A stretch of 64,000 bases of DNA, from NCBI RefSeq assembly GCF_030348825.1, contig NZ_JAUCES010000005.1:1302001-1366000 (forward strand). The letters are read 5' to 3'. Under the pieces are notes generated by a model. It was not told the DNA's origin. It searched no databases and saw only the letters and a program-made list of their open reading frames with translations. Within the stretch, counting starts at the first letter, position 1. Every line of letters begins with the position of its first letter. Origin of the DNA: Fictibacillus sp. b24 (GTDB taxonomy: Bacteria; Bacillota; Bacilli; Bacillales; Fictibacillaceae). Positions 52,941 through 62,223 of the stretch are shown here, piece by piece. A program made the translations under genes and the position numbers.

Positions 52941-53978
52941 ATGTTTGGTGGATTTTCAAGAGATTTAGGAATTGATTTAGGAACTGCAAACACACTTGTT
53001 TACGTGAAGGGCAAGGGTGTTGTTGTGCGTGAACCTTCCGTTGTTGCTTTGCGTACTGACACAGGTTCAATTGAAGCAGTAGGTAATGCTGCTAAAAATA
53101 TGATTGGACGTACTCCAGGTAATATCGTTGCTGTAAGACCTATGAAAGATGGAGTTATTGCTGATTTTGAAACAACGGCAACTATGATGAAGTATTTTAT
53201 TCAGCAAGCCCAAAAGAACCGTTCTGTTTTTGCACGTAAGCCATACGTAATGGTATGTGTGCCTTCAGGAATTACAGCGGTTGAAAAACGTGCTGTAGAA
53301 GATGCAACTAAGCAAGCAGGAGCGCGTGAAGCGTATACAATCGAAGAGCCATTTGCAGCTGCAATCGGTGCAGATCTTCCAGTTTGGGAACCAACGGGAA
53401 GTATGGTTGTTGATATCGGTGGAGGAACTACGGAAGTAGCTATCATTTCCTTAGGTGGTATCGTTACTAGCCAATCAATCCGTATTGCTGGGGATGAAAT
53501 GGACGATGCAATCATCGCTTACATTAAAAAGACTTATAATTTAATGATTGGTGAAAGAACGGCTGAAACGCTCAAACTTGATATTGGATCAGCTGGAACG
53601 CCTGAAGGTATCGAAGACATGGACATCCGTGGTAGAGATTTGTTGACAGGTCTTCCAAAAACAATTACGATTACGGCGGAAGAAGTTTCCAGTGCGTTGC
53701 GTGATACTGTAAACAGCATTATGGATGCAGTTAAAGTTACTCTTGAAAAAACACCGCCAGAACTTGCTGCTGATATTATGGATCGCGGTATTGTACTAAC
53801 AGGTGGTGGTGCTTTATTAAGAAACTTGGATAAAGTAATCAGCGAAGAGACAAAAATGCCTGTTATCGTGGCGGAAAATGCATTGGATTGTGTAGCAGTT
53901 GGAACTGGCCGCGCGCTTGAAAACCTGCACCTTTTTAAATCCAAAGCTGGTATAACTTCTAGATCTAAATCCAAGTAA
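52941..53978 (+). CDS. mreB: MreB, rod-shape actin homologue
   Basis: A 345-residue actin-like ATPase that guides lateral wall synthesis. Phosphate 1 is [15 protein letters not shown], phosphate 2 is [18 protein letters not shown] and the adenosine motif is [15 protein letters not shown]. An amphipathic N-terminus ([12 protein letters not shown]) suits membrane contact. mreC and mreD follow closely. Confidence 0.98.
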   Translation: MFGGFSRDLGIDLGTANTLVYVKGKGVVVREPSVVALRTDTGSIEAVGNAAKNMIGRTPGNIVAVRPMKDGVIADFETTATMMKYFIQQAQKNRSVFARKPYVMVCVPSGITAVEKRAVEDATKQAGAREAYTIEEPFAAAIGADLPVWEPTGSMVVDIGGGTTEVAIISLGGIVTSQSIRIAGDEMDDAIIAYIKKTYNLMIGERTAETLKLDIGSAGTPEGIEDMDIRGRDLLTGLPKTITITAEEVSSALRDTVNSIMDAVKVTLEKTPPELAADIMDRGIVLTGGGALLRNLDKVISEETKMPVIVAENALDCVAVGTGRALENLHLFKSKAGITSRSKSK

Positions 53979-53992
53979 GTAGGTGTATTTTC

Positions 53993-54865
53993 ATGCCACA
54001 TTTTTTTTCGAATAAACGCCTTATCATTCTGCTAGTCAGTATTATTATTCTAGTAGCTTTGATTGGTTTTTCGATGAAAAAAAGGGAAAGCCTAACCTTA
54101 CCTGAGCAGTTTTTAAAAGATTCTGCAGGACTAACACAAACGATTTTCTATAAACCCGCTAATACAATAGCGGGTTTCTTTGAGAATTTAGCTGAAATGA
54201 AACAGCTTTACAAAGAGAATCAAATGTTAAAAGCTAGGTTAGATGAGTACGCAAAACTATATGTTCAGTATGAGGAAGTTAAAAAAACGAATGAAACACT
54301 AAAAGCACAATTGGAAAAGGAAGAAGATCTCACCGATTTTAAAGTGAGAGAAGCAACTGTGATTGGCCGTTCCCCGGATCAATGGAATCAATTCATCTAT
54401 ATCAATAAAGGTGAAAAGGACGGGCTCAAACCGAAGATGGCTGTCATTTCACCACAAGGATTTATCGGTAAAGTAACGAATGTATCCTTGTTTCAATCAA
54501 CGGTTCAGTTAATCAGTGATAATGACCGTACAAATCGTTTCTCTGCCATTGTTCAAGGTGAGAAGAACATCTTTGGAACGATTGAAGGTTATGATGCCAA
54601 AAAGCAAGCTTTGTTGTTTAAAAAGATTCCAGTAGACGCAAAGATTAAAAAGGGCCAGAAAGTTATTACTTCTGGTTTGGGAGATGTTTTCCCGCCTAAT
54701 CTTCTGATTGGAGAAGTTGTTGATATCGAGCCGGATGAAGTAGGTTTGACACAGACTGCTTATTTGAAGCCTTCTGCAGATTTATATGATATTGATCATG
54801 TAATGGTGCTTGAACGAGAAATGCCTGCAGTGGATGAAAGTTTAAAAGAAAAGGAGGAAGAATGA
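53993..54865 (+). CDS. mreC: MreC, rod-shape protein
   Basis: A 290-residue bitopic membrane protein. A transmembrane segment (RLIILLVSIIILVALIGF, about 8-25) is followed by a coiled coil (about 65-110) and an extracellular beta-barrel domain (VIGRSPDQWNQFIYINKGEKDG onward). It links MreB to wall synthases. The stop overlaps the mreD start region. Confidence 0.96.
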   Translation: MPHFFSNKRLIILLVSIIILVALIGFSMKKRESLTLPEQFLKDSAGLTQTIFYKPANTIAGFFENLAEMKQLYKENQMLKARLDEYAKLYVQYEEVKKTNETLKAQLEKEEDLTDFKVREATVIGRSPDQWNQFIYINKGEKDGLKPKMAVISPQGFIGKVTNVSLFQSTVQLISDNDRTNRFSAIVQGEKNIFGTIEGYDAKKQALLFKKIPVDAKIKKGQKVITSGLGDVFPPNLLIGEVVDIEPDEVGLTQTAYLKPSADLYDIDHVMVLEREMPAVDESLKEKEEE

Positions 54866-55383
54866 TGAAAAAAATCCTTCTTCCTTTTCTTATCTTTTTA
54901 GCTTTTATTAGTGAAAGCTCTTTAGTTCAAGCTTTCTTGCCTCATGAAAACAGTATGGATTGGCAATTGATTCCCCGTTTTTCAATGGTTATGATTTTAT
55001 TTGTTGCTATCTATTTGAATACTACATATGGACTTCTGTATGGACTGGCTTTTGGTCTATTGACGGACCTTCTTTATACAGACATCATTGGTGTTTACCT
55101 GTTCTCAATGGCTGCTACTGCCTATATTACGTCTGTTTTTTCTAGATACTTATTTGGTAATTTAATTGTGACACTGCTTCTTTCCATTGTAGGAGTATCT
55201 ATCCTAGAGTTTTTTGTATACGGTTTGAACAGTCTGATAGGAATCAGCAATCAAATGATTGATGTGTTTCTTTATAAAAGATTGTTGCCTACCCTCATCT
55301 TAAACGGTTTATTTGCGATACTCATTTATTATCCGTTTGTAAAGCAGCTGAACCAAATAAAGGATACCCTAAAAGAAAACTAA
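54865..55383 (+). CDS. mreD: MreD, rod-shape membrane protein
   Basis: A 172-residue protein with about five transmembrane segments, partner of MreC in the elongation complex. AAGGAGG (54851-54857) lies 7 nt before ATG 54865; ATG 54862 is the alternative. It overlaps the mreC stop by one base with either choice close to coupling. Confidence 0.94.
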   Translation: MKKILLPFLIFLAFISESSLVQAFLPHENSMDWQLIPRFSMVMILFVAIYLNTTYGLLYGLAFGLLTDLLYTDIIGVYLFSMAATAYITSVFSRYLFGNLIVTLLLSIVGVSILEFFVYGLNSLIGISNQMIDVFLYKRLLPTLILNGLFAILIYYPFVKQLNQIKDTLKEN

Positions 55384-55440
55384 CTTCTGCAAAGAGGAAT
55401 TTAGACCTAGCTGTCGAATGTTAGTACGTTGAGGTGAACA

Positions 55441-56124
55441 ATGGCAATGGTACAAAAACTCCAGCACAACGTAACAATAAAAGGTACAAAAGACGGCCTC
55501 ATTTTATTGTTGGATGATAAGTGTTCTTTCGAGAAGTTAATCGAGGAGCTTAATGATAAATTAACCGCGGGAAGCGGCCAGTTGTTAAACGGACCCGTTA
55601 TTTCTGTAAAAGTAAAAGCGGGTAAGCGTTATGTAACAGCTGAGCAAGAGGAAAAATTACGAGAATCGCTTAAACAAAAAGAAAATCTGATTCTAGAGCA
55701 TATTGAGTCAGAAGTTATAACAAAGGCAGAAGCTGAAGAAATGAGGAAAGATGCCCAAGTTGTAACGGTTTCAAAGATCGTCAGGTCAGGACAGGTCCTT
55801 GATATTCAAGGAGATCTGCTCTTGATTGGCGATGTTAATCCTGGCGGTACTGTTATGGCGACGGGGAATATTTATATTCTCGGTTCGCTCAAGGGAATCG
55901 CTCACTGCGGAACAAAGGGCAACGAAGAAGCGATCATTGCAGCATCCGTAATGAAACCTTCTCAGCTAAGGATTGCTCAACATATTAATAGAGCACCAGA
56001 CTCTTATCCGGAACTAGGAAACGAGATGGAGTTTGCTTACATATCCAATGAAGAACAACAGATTCGTATTGATCGAATCAGTGCTGTTCACCGATTAAGA
56101 CCGATGTTGAACAGTTTGGTATAG
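55441..56124 (+). CDS. minC: MinC, septum site inhibitor
   Basis: A 227-residue FtsZ-polymerisation inhibitor. The N-terminal domain (VTIKGTKDGLILLLDDKCSF) acts on FtsZ. The C-terminal beta-helix (VRSGQVLDIQGDLLLIGDVNPGG to MKPSQLRIAQHINRAP) dimerises and binds MinD. GAGGTG lies before the ATG; 55447 is a second possible start. minD follows after 15 bp. Confidence 0.96.
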   Translation: MAMVQKLQHNVTIKGTKDGLILLLDDKCSFEKLIEELNDKLTAGSGQLLNGPVISVKVKAGKRYVTAEQEEKLRESLKQKENLILEHIESEVITKAEAEEMRKDAQVVTVSKIVRSGQVLDIQGDLLLIGDVNPGGTVMATGNIYILGSLKGIAHCGTKGNEEAIIAASVMKPSQLRIAQHINRAPDSYPELGNEMEFAYISNEEQQIRIDRISAVHRLRPMLNSLV

Positions 56125-56139
56125 AAAGGGGAATGAAGC

Positions 56140-56934
56140 ATGGGAGAAGCGATAGTCATTACGTCTGGGAAAGGTGGGGTCGGTAAAACAACGACTTCTG
56201 CCAATATAGGGACTGCTCTAGCTCTTTCTGGAAAAAAAGTATGCCTTGTAGATACAGATATCGGTTTACGTAACCTTGATGTATTAATGGGACTCGAGAA
56301 CCGAATCATCTATGATCTTGTGGATGTTGCAGAAGAACGCTGCAAGCTGAACCAAGCTTTAATAAAAGATAAGCGCTTTGAGTGTTTGTACCTGCTCCCT
56401 GCAGCTCAAACAAAAGATAAATCTTCCATAACCCCTGAACAAGTTAAGAAAATCGTTCAGGAGTTAAAACAAGACTATGACTATGTGATTATCGACTGTC
56501 CTGCTGGTATTGAACAAGGCTTCAAAAATGCTGTAGCAGGCGCAGATAAGTCCATAGTTGTAACAAATCCTGAGATCTCATCTGTACGTGATGCTGATCG
56601 AATCATTGGACTTCTAGAACAAGAAGAGGTTGAAGCTCCGAAACTAATCGTGAATCGCCTTCGTAATCATCTTGCTAAAAGTGGAGATATGTTAGATGTA
56701 GATGAGATTGTTTCTGTTCTCTCTATTGAGCTATTAGGAGTCGTTATTGACGATGAAAATGTGATTAAAGCAGCGAACAAAGGTGAACCTGTTGCGATGC
56801 AGCCTGACTCGAAAGCTTCTATTGCATATAGAAATATTGCGAGAAGAATTTTAGGTGAGTCTGTGCCACTACTTTCTTTAGAAGAAGAAAAAGGTTTCTT
56901 TGGAAAGATTAAAACGTTATTAGGGATGAAATAA
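56140..56934 (+). CDS. minD: MinD, division-site ATPase
   Basis: A 264-residue ParA-family ATPase. The deviant Walker A is GKGGVGKTTTSANIG and Walker B is YDYVIIDCPAGIEQG. The C-terminal amphipathic helix (FFGKIKTLLGMK) serves membrane binding. It recruits MinC to poles. A terminator follows at 56936. Confidence 0.98.
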   Translation: MGEAIVITSGKGGVGKTTTSANIGTALALSGKKVCLVDTDIGLRNLDVLMGLENRIIYDLVDVAEERCKLNQALIKDKRFECLYLLPAAQTKDKSSITPEQVKKIVQELKQDYDYVIIDCPAGIEQGFKNAVAGADKSIVVTNPEISSVRDADRIIGLLEQEEVEAPKLIVNRLRNHLAKSGDMLDVDEIVSVLSIELLGVVIDDENVIKAANKGEPVAMQPDSKASIAYRNIARRILGESVPLLSLEEEKGFFGKIKTLLGMK

Positions 56935-56935
56935 A

Positions 56936-56966
56936 GCATCAGCTTTGCGCTGATGTTTTTTTTTGT
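56936..56966 (+). terminator. mreBCD-minCD terminator
   Basis: GCATCAGC-TTTGC-GCTGATG followed by a nine-T run. Confidence 0.9.
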
Positions 56967-56996
56967 TGTTTTTTTAACAGGTAGCTCTTGAAAGTG

Positions 56997-57124
56997 GTTG
57001 ATTTCCGTTCCAGGAGCTCGCTTTCCGCGGGGCAGGCGGTGAGCCACATTCGGACGTTTCACTCTTAAGTGTCTCACCTGCCCACCTGTCCCGCAGGAGT
57101 CTCGCCCCTTGCACTCCAATCAAG
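56997..57124 (-). repeat. Hairpin repeat, copy 7 (type A), tandem unit 1
   Basis: First of three tandem minus-oriented cores after minD. Stem arms GCGGG/CCCGC and type A upper stem (AGTGTCTCACC against GGTGAGCCACATT). Confidence 0.85.
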
Positions 57125-57178
57125 TATCAAAGGTGTCTTTTAAAGGCTAATCTTCAAGCTTTGTAGCTTTTGAAAGTG

Positions 57179-57306
57179 GTTGATTTCCGTTTCAGGAGCT
57201 CCCTTTCCGCGGGGCAGGCGGTGAGCCACATTGGGACGTTTCACTTTTAAGTGTCTCACCTGCCCACCTGTCCCGCAGGAGTCTCGCCCCTTGCACTCCA
57301 ATCAAC
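57179..57306 (-). repeat. Hairpin repeat, copy 8 (type A), tandem unit 2
   Basis: Starts 182 bp after copy 7. The linkers after copies 7 and 8 (AAAGGTGTCTTTTAAAGGC and on) are nearly identical, so the unit duplicated as a whole. Confidence 0.85.
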
Positions 57307-57359
57307 TTCAAAGGTGTCTTTTAAAGGCTAATCTTCAAGCTTTGTAGCTTTTGAAAGTG

Positions 57360-57486
57360 GTTGATTTCCGTTTCAGGAGCTCGCTTTCTGCGGGGCAGGC
57401 TGTGAGCCCTTTGCCGCTTTGCGCCTTTAAGGGTCTCGCTTGTTTCGCTAATCCCCCAGGAGTCTCGACCTTGCACTCCAATCAAT
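57360..57486 (-). repeat. Hairpin repeat, copy 9 (type B), tandem unit 3
   Basis: Starts 181 bp after copy 8. The outer arms resemble copies 7-8 but the upper stem is type B (GAGCCCTTTGCCGC and CCTTTAAGGGTCTC), as in copy 2. The lower arm is GGGGG against CCCGC and no longer pairs fully. Confidence 0.8.
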
Positions 57487-57686
57487 TAATCAATGGTGTC
57501 TTTTATCAAGAGTGGTTATTTCGGGTTCCAGAAATCTGTTGAACTGTAGGTCCATCTCCCACTTAGTATGTAACAACCACCTTTGCTCTAGCGTCTAAGG
57601 TTTTAAAGTGAACGTCCTCTTTGCGTCCTTTTGTAAGGTTGTGTGGAGTACTGCTTTTGACTCTTTTTTATTCTCATCATTTGCAA

Positions 57687-57816
57687 GTTGATTGGATCGC
57701 AAGGTTGCGAGACTCCTATGGGACGAGCGGTCAGGTGGAGACTCCTAATGGCGCAAAGCGGCAGGAGGCTCACCGCACGCCCCATGGAAAGCGAGCAACC
57801 TGGAGAGGAAATCAAC
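57687..57816 (+). repeat. Hairpin repeat, copy 10 (variant B)
   Basis: Plus-oriented. Lower arms are ATGGG (57718-57722) and CCCAT (57781-57785), and the upper stem is CTCCT with AGGAG. Both differ from other copies yet pair. It ends about 110 bp before spoIVFA. Confidence 0.8.
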
Positions 57817-57867
57817 TACTTTCTAAGGCAACAATGTAAACAACCTAATCAACAAAACCATTTTACT

Positions 57868-57895
57868 CATATCTCTTCCGGACAAGTCATAGGAT
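57868..57895 (+). promoter_or_regulatory. Putative SigE promoter of spoIVFA-spoIVFB
   Basis: CATATCT (57868-57874), 13-bp spacer, CATAGGAT (57888-57895). The spacing equals that of the spoVID promoter. The -10 differs from CATACAnT at two positions. B. subtilis spoIVF is SigE-dependent. Confidence 0.55.
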
Positions 57896-57926
57896 GTACA
57901 TATATGATAAAAATGGAGGCACGGTT

Positions 57927-58655
57927 ATGAAAAATAGAGCAGATGAAATCCGAAAAAAGTACGGAAATATTTCTAAGAACGGCAGTTCAAAAGAAAATGG
58001 TTCAGTTATGACTTCTAGAGAAGAACCGGAGAAATCTCATCCTCTATTTAACCGTCATGCCATGCTGATGCAGGTCATGTTTTCCATCATCTTATTTTTA
58101 ATAGTAGGCATTATCTTTAAAAACAATGGAGAGCACACGGCTAAAGCACAAAATTTTATTAAATATGTGTATGAAGATGAATTTCAGTTTGCTGCCGCAA
58201 AAGATTGGTATGAAGATAAATTTGGAAAGCCTTTAGCATTATTGCCTAAAGATAAGCTGCAAAAGGAACAAAAAACAGAAGAAGTGAGTGAAGTATTTGC
58301 GGTTCCTGCTGATGGAAAAGTATATGAGACATTTAGTACAAATGGTAAAGGGATCGTGATTGAAACAGGAAAAGAAGAAGATGTTGAAACGGCAAAAGAT
58401 GGCTATGTTGTATATGCTGGAAAAAAGGATGATCTCGGGCTTACCGTTATTATTCAGCACTCGGACGAGCAAGAATCTTGGTATGGAAATCTAAAGGAAA
58501 TCGATAAGTCTATAAAGCTTTATAATTATGTTGAAAGCGGTACACGACTCGGTAAAGTATCAGAAAACGAGGATGGGGAATCAGGTAAATTTTACTTTGC
58601 GATTAAAAAAGACAAGAGTTTTATCGATCCGAGCAAGGTGATTGATATTGATTAA
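57927..58655 (+). CDS. spoIVFA: SpoIVFA, inhibitor/scaffold of the SigK processing protease
   Basis: A 242-residue membrane protein. Residues 1-45 are cytosolic, one transmembrane segment follows (LMQVMFSIILFLIVGIIF), and an external M23/LytM-like domain lies at about 130-240 (VPADGKVYETFSTNGKGIVI, GYVVYAGKKDDLGLTVIIQH). The metalloprotease residues are incomplete, as in known SpoIVFA. It anchors and holds SpoIVFB inactive until the SpoIVB signal. ATG 57927 follows TGGAGG. Confidence 0.94.
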   Translation: MKNRADEIRKKYGNISKNGSSKENGSVMTSREEPEKSHPLFNRHAMLMQVMFSIILFLIVGIIFKNNGEHTAKAQNFIKYVYEDEFQFAAAKDWYEDKFGKPLALLPKDKLQKEQKTEEVSEVFAVPADGKVYETFSTNGKGIVIETGKEEDVETAKDGYVVYAGKKDDLGLTVIIQHSDEQESWYGNLKEIDKSIKLYNYVESGTRLGKVSENEDGESGKFYFAIKKDKSFIDPSKVIDID

Positions 58656-59499
58656 ATTAATATTCGAATTTATACGAAAAATAAAGATCAATCCCTTCTT
58701 TTGGATTGTTATTTTTGGAGCCGTCTATACAGGACACTTCAGGGAAATTATCATTTGGTTTTTCGTTGTTCTTATTCACGAGATGGGTCACTTTGCTGGG
58801 GCCCGTCTTTTTAAATGGAGAGTTTCAAGAATTGATCTTCTTCCCTTTGGAGGAGCAGCTGTCGTTGAAGAGCACGGTACAAGGCCCTTTCACGAAGAAA
58901 TATGGGTGGCAGTTCTTGGGCCGCTGCAGCATGTATGGTTAATTGGAATTGCATATGCTTTAAGGCAAGGAGAGATCATTTCTGCTGATGACTTTTATTG
59001 GTTCTTTCTTTTAAACGTTACATTGTTTATTTTTAATCTTCTTCCAATATGGCCTTTGGACGGTGGGAAAGTGGCGTTTGCCCTCTTCGCCAAATGGATT
59101 CCTTTTAAAGAAGCACAACGCATTTTTTTACTAGTATCGGGAGGCTTATTAATCATCGGGAGCGCTTGGCAGCTATCCATACAGCCAACACATTTGAATT
59201 TATGGGTGATAAGCACATTCTTAGGATTAGCACATGTCCTTGAATGGAGAAGCAGACATTATGTTTTTATGCGGTTCTTATTAAGCAGGGTGCAGCAAAC
59301 TTCATCAAGAACCACACGAACGATTATTGTTCCGCCAACATGGCCACTTTCAAAAGTTACACATCAACTAATGAAAGGGGTTACACATTACATCGTCATT
59401 AAGAACCTCAAACCCATTAAGATAAAAGAAGCAGAGCTTTTAGATGCCTATTTTCATAAACATCCTCCTGAATGTGCAATTGGGAAAGTTTTTCGTTAG
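58648..59499 (+). CDS. spoIVFB: SpoIVFB, intramembrane metalloprotease for pro-SigK
   Basis: A 283-residue site-2 protease. The zinc motif H44-E-x-x-H48 is in VVLIHEMGHFAG and the second ligand Asp in NLLPIWPLDGGK. Six transmembrane segments are followed by a C-terminal CBS-like domain (from about 215). TTG 58648 is 7 nt from AAGGTG and overlaps spoIVFA by 8 nt; TTG 58642 is an alternative. Cleaves pro-SigK in the outer forespore membrane. Confidence 0.95.
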   Translation: MIKLIFEFIRKIKINPFFWIVIFGAVYTGHFREIIIWFFVVLIHEMGHFAGARLFKWRVSRIDLLPFGGAAVVEEHGTRPFHEEIWVAVLGPLQHVWLIGIAYALRQGEIISADDFYWFFLLNVTLFIFNLLPIWPLDGGKVAFALFAKWIPFKEAQRIFLLVSGGLLIIGSAWQLSIQPTHLNLWVISTFLGLAHVLEWRSRHYVFMRFLLSRVQQTSSRTTRTIIVPPTWPLSKVTHQLMKGVTHYIVIKNLKPIKIKEAELLDAYFHKHPPECAIGKVFR

Positions 59500-59541
59500 A
59501 ATAATAAGAAGATGCGAAAACAGGGAGATGTGAGTTTAAAG

Positions 59542-61014
59542 ATGCAGCGAGTGGTAATCAATGCAGCAGGAATGGAAAAACGTACTGCACTTCTTGATAA
59601 CGAAAAGCTTATAGAATGTGCTATCCATAGGCCAACTGAAAAGCCGTTAACAGGAAACATATACAAAGGTAAAGTTCAAAAAGTATTACCAGGCATGCAG
59701 GCGGTGTTTGTAGACATTGGAACAGATAAGAATGGTTTTCTTCACAAAGATGACCTTCCTGCTTATCAACAGCTTTCGGAGGATGATAAGAAAAAGGCAT
59801 CTATTTCGAATCTTATAAGAGAAGGAGAATCGATTCTTGTTCAAGTATCAAAAGAAGAGACTGGAGATAAAGGGGCAAAGTTAACAGGACTTATTTCTTT
59901 TACCGGTCACCTTCTCGTATATTTCCCGTTCACCCCACACATTGGGATATCGAAAAAAATAAGAGAATCCCAACGGAGTGCACTGCAAACATGGGGAAGT
60001 TCAGTATTATCTGGTGCGGAAGGATTAATCATTCGAACAGGATGTGAGGACTTTCCTGAGCAGGAAATGAATCATGAGCTTGAGAACTTAAGAAGACAAT
60101 TAAAAGAGGCTGAAAAAAAGTCAGCTGGCAAAAAAGCGCCTGCTCTAATCGTTCAGCCCCCTTTTTTCTATCCTTTATTAGAAAGATGGCTTAACGCAAA
60201 TGTAGAAGAGATCGTCGTGGATGATTATGACACGTATAATCTCGTTAAAGAATATGCAGCTTCCTATCGTAATCCTTATTCTGTAAAGTTGTACAATGAA
60301 AAAGAACCTCTTTTTCACAAGTTTGGAATTGACGTAGACATCGAAAAAACACTTTCTCCTCTTGTGTGGTTAAAGAATGGTTCTTTTCTGTACTTCAATG
60401 TAACTGAAGCTTTAACGGCAATTGATGTGAATACGGGAAAATTCACCGGAAAAAAAGACCGTTCTAAAACAGTGGTTGAGACGAACTTAATCGCTGCCAA
60501 AGAAATAATGAAACAGCTCCGCTTACGCAATATAGCGGGGATGATCGTTATCGATTTTATTACCATGCAATCAAATGAAGACAAAGAACAAATTATTAAG
60601 GCAATGCGCGAGGAAGTGAGAAAAGATTCTTCCACCATGGTTTTACATGGCTTCACAAAAATGGGATTGTTTGAGATGACTAGAAAAAAAGAACGTCCAT
60701 CACTTCTAGAAACGCTAGCGGAAAAGCAAAGCCATATGATGGATGGGTATATACTTCGTTCAGAAACACTGTATTTCAAAATGGAGCGGTTGGTTAAGGA
60801 ATACACATTTGAAGATGTAGAAGCGTTATGGATAGAAGTGCCTCATCACTTTTCAGAATGGATGCAAAAAAATCCCGACAAACTGAAAGTGATTAAGGAA
60901 CAAACTGGACTCGTTTTGTTTCTATCGGCAGGCTCATCAAACCGTGAAATAATCGTGAGGCAGTCAGGCAAAGAAAACGAAGTAAGAAGCAGAATGTTAA
61001 AAGATTCAGATTGA
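59542..61014 (+). CDS. rng: RNase E/G family ribonuclease
   Basis: A 490-residue endoribonuclease. The S1 RNA-binding domain (GNIYKGKVQKVLPGMQAVFVDIG) lies near 25-110. The catalytic core follows with AIDVNTGKF and the metal Asp in MIVIDFITM. The zinc-link CPxC segment that should follow EMTRK is missing: the sequence reads RPSLLETLAEKQSH. B. subtilis lacks this enzyme, other Bacilli have it here. The start is uncertain: frames also open at 59512 and GTG 59530, none with a well-spaced ribosome site. Confidence 0.9.
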   Translation: MQRVVINAAGMEKRTALLDNEKLIECAIHRPTEKPLTGNIYKGKVQKVLPGMQAVFVDIGTDKNGFLHKDDLPAYQQLSEDDKKKASISNLIREGESILVQVSKEETGDKGAKLTGLISFTGHLLVYFPFTPHIGISKKIRESQRSALQTWGSSVLSGAEGLIIRTGCEDFPEQEMNHELENLRRQLKEAEKKSAGKKAPALIVQPPFFYPLLERWLNANVEEIVVDDYDTYNLVKEYAASYRNPYSVKLYNEKEPLFHKFGIDVDIEKTLSPLVWLKNGSFLYFNVTEALTAIDVNTGKFTGKKDRSKTVVETNLIAAKEIMKQLRLRNIAGMIVIDFITMQSNEDKEQIIKAMREEVRKDSSTMVLHGFTKMGLFEMTRKKERPSLLETLAEKQSHMMDGYILRSETLYFKMERLVKEYTFEDVEALWIEVPHHFSEWMQKNPDKLKVIKEQTGLVLFLSAGSSNREIIVRQSGKENEVRSRMLKDSD

Positions 61015-61040
61015 CACAAGGGTGCCAAACATGGTATCCT
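61011..61040 (+). promoter_or_regulatory. SigA promoter of the rplU operon
   Basis: TTGACA (61011-61016), 18-bp spacer, TATCCT (61035-61040). The -35 overlaps the rng stop codon. Confidence 0.7.
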
Positions 61041-61140
61041 TTTTTCGTTAGTGTTTGGAGCACCCGCTCCAACCGCACAGACTAGGTTTTAAGTATTTTT
61101 ATACGCCTAGGATGGCGAGTCTGAGTATAAGAGGAGGTGC
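61041..61140 (+). promoter_or_regulatory. L21 leader (ribosomal protein autoregulatory RNA)
   Basis: The region upstream of rplU carries AGACTAGG, TTTTTATACGCCTAGGATGG and CGAGTCTGAGT, which form the stem AGACT/AGTCT with the inner CTAGG/CCTAGG. This is the pattern of the L21 leader family in Firmicutes, thought to bind L21 and control the operon. Confidence 0.8.
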
Positions 61141-61146
61141 ACGTTG

Positions 61147-61455
61147 ATGTACGCAATTATTCAAACTGGTGGTAAGCAAGTTCGAGTTGAAGAAGGTCAA
61201 GCAATCTATGTTGAAAAACTAGATGTTGAAGCTGGTGAAACAGTAACATTCGAAGATGTATTGATGGTCGGTGGAGACAGCTTGAAAGTAGGAGCTCCTT
61301 TAGTTGAAGGTGCTACAGTTACGGCAAAAGTTGAAAAACATGGCCGTGGCGAAAAAATCGTTGTCTACAAGTTTAAGGCGAAGAAGAACTATCGTCGTAA
61401 GCAAGGACACCGTCAACCATACACAAAAGTTGTGATTGACAAGATTAACGGGTAA
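61147..61455 (+). CDS. rplU: 50S ribosomal protein L21
   Basis: A 102-residue ribosomal protein. [20 protein letters not shown] at the start and [20 protein letters not shown] at the end are family signatures. ATG 61147 follows GAGGAGGTG; TTG 61144 is in frame but less likely. prp follows after 5 bp. Confidence 0.98.
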   Translation: MYAIIQTGGKQVRVEEGQAIYVEKLDVEAGETVTFEDVLMVGGDSLKVGAPLVEGATVTAKVEKHGRGEKIVVYKFKAKKNYRRKQGHRQPYTKVVIDKING

Positions 61456-61460
61456 TTCTC

Positions 61461-61814
61461 ATGATTAAAGTTTCTATTTACAGAAACCGTAATCAAAACA
61501 TACTTTCGTTTACGATGGATGGACATGCTGATTTTGCTCCACATGGCCAAGATTTGGTTTGTGCAGCCGCAACAGCCGTGTCGTTCGGTACAATTAATGC
61601 TATTGAAAAGCTTTGCGGCTTTGAGCCGGAAGTGACCACTCATGAAGATGGTGGGTTTCTAAAGTGTAAAGTACCGAATAATCTTGATGATTCTACCTAT
61701 CAAAAAACGCAATGGCTTTTGGAAGGCATGATTGTATCTCTTGCTTCAATTGAAGAAGGGTACAACGAGTATATAAAATTGACTGAACATGAAGGAGGTG
61801 CAACGAATGCTTAA
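61461..61814 (+). CDS. prp: Prp, cysteine protease that trims L27
   Basis: A 117-residue protease (B. subtilis YsxB). The catalytic pair is His22 in DGHADFAP and Cys34 in [10 protein letters not shown]. Prp removes the N-terminal extension of L27 before assembly in Firmicutes. It lies between rplU and rpmA and overlaps rpmA by 8 nt, so protease and substrate are cotranslated. Confidence 0.95.
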   Translation: MIKVSIYRNRNQNILSFTMDGHADFAPHGQDLVCAAATAVSFGTINAIEKLCGFEPEVTTHEDGGFLKCKVPNNLDDSTYQKTQWLLEGMIVSLASIEEGYNEYIKLTEHEGGATNA

Positions 61815-62097
61815 ATTAAACCTTCAATACTTTGCCTCTAAAAAAGGGGTAGGTAGCACAAAGAATGGTCGTGATTCACAGTCTAAGCGTCTTGGCGCTA
61901 AGCGTGCTGACGGACAATTCGTTTCTGGTGGTTCAATTCTTTATCGTCAACGTGGTACTAAGATCTATCCTGGTACAAACGTAGGTAAAGGCGGAGATGA
62001 CACACTATTTGCTAAGGTAGACGGAATCGTTCGTTTCGAGCGTTATGGCCGTGACCGCAAAAAGGTAAGTGTTTACCCAATCGCGCAAGAAGCGTAA
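61807..62097 (+). CDS. rpmA: 50S ribosomal protein L27
   Basis: A 96-residue protein. The N-terminus [14 protein letters not shown] carries the Firmicute extension cleaved by Prp after the F-A pair; mature L27 starts at ASKKG or near it. [19 protein letters not shown] and [18 protein letters not shown] are typical. The start is inside the prp end, with GGAGGTGCAACG upstream. Confidence 0.98.
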   Translation: MLKLNLQYFASKKGVGSTKNGRDSQSKRLGAKRADGQFVSGGSILYRQRGTKIYPGTNVGKGGDDTLFAKVDGIVRFERYGRDRKKVSVYPIAQEA

Positions 62098-62107
62098 GAG
62101 GGAGATG

Positions 62108-62140
62108 AAAACTCTAACCAGATTGGTTAGAGTTTTTTCT
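62108..62140 (+). terminator. rplU-prp-rpmA terminator
   Basis: AACTCTAACC pairs with GGTTAGAGTT, followed by TTTTCTTTG. Confidence 0.9.
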
Positions 62141-62223
62141 TTGCTTTATTGAATTTAAGTACTGCGCTAAATTTGTTGGTGTAAGGTATAGCCATATTAA
62201 AAGGAAAGGCTAGGAGTGCGATA

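Noticed and set aside
56997-57124. Repeat-encoded peptide ORFs (MECK-RDSCGTG type) at 8065-8298 and 56667-57119
   Set aside because: The frame is a by-product of the palindrome; frames differ or break in other copies and no ribosome site precedes them.
57500-57530. Another decayed hairpin repeat after copy 9
   Set aside because: GTGGTTATTTCGGGTTCCAG resembles a repeat end, but the match is too short to separate from chance.
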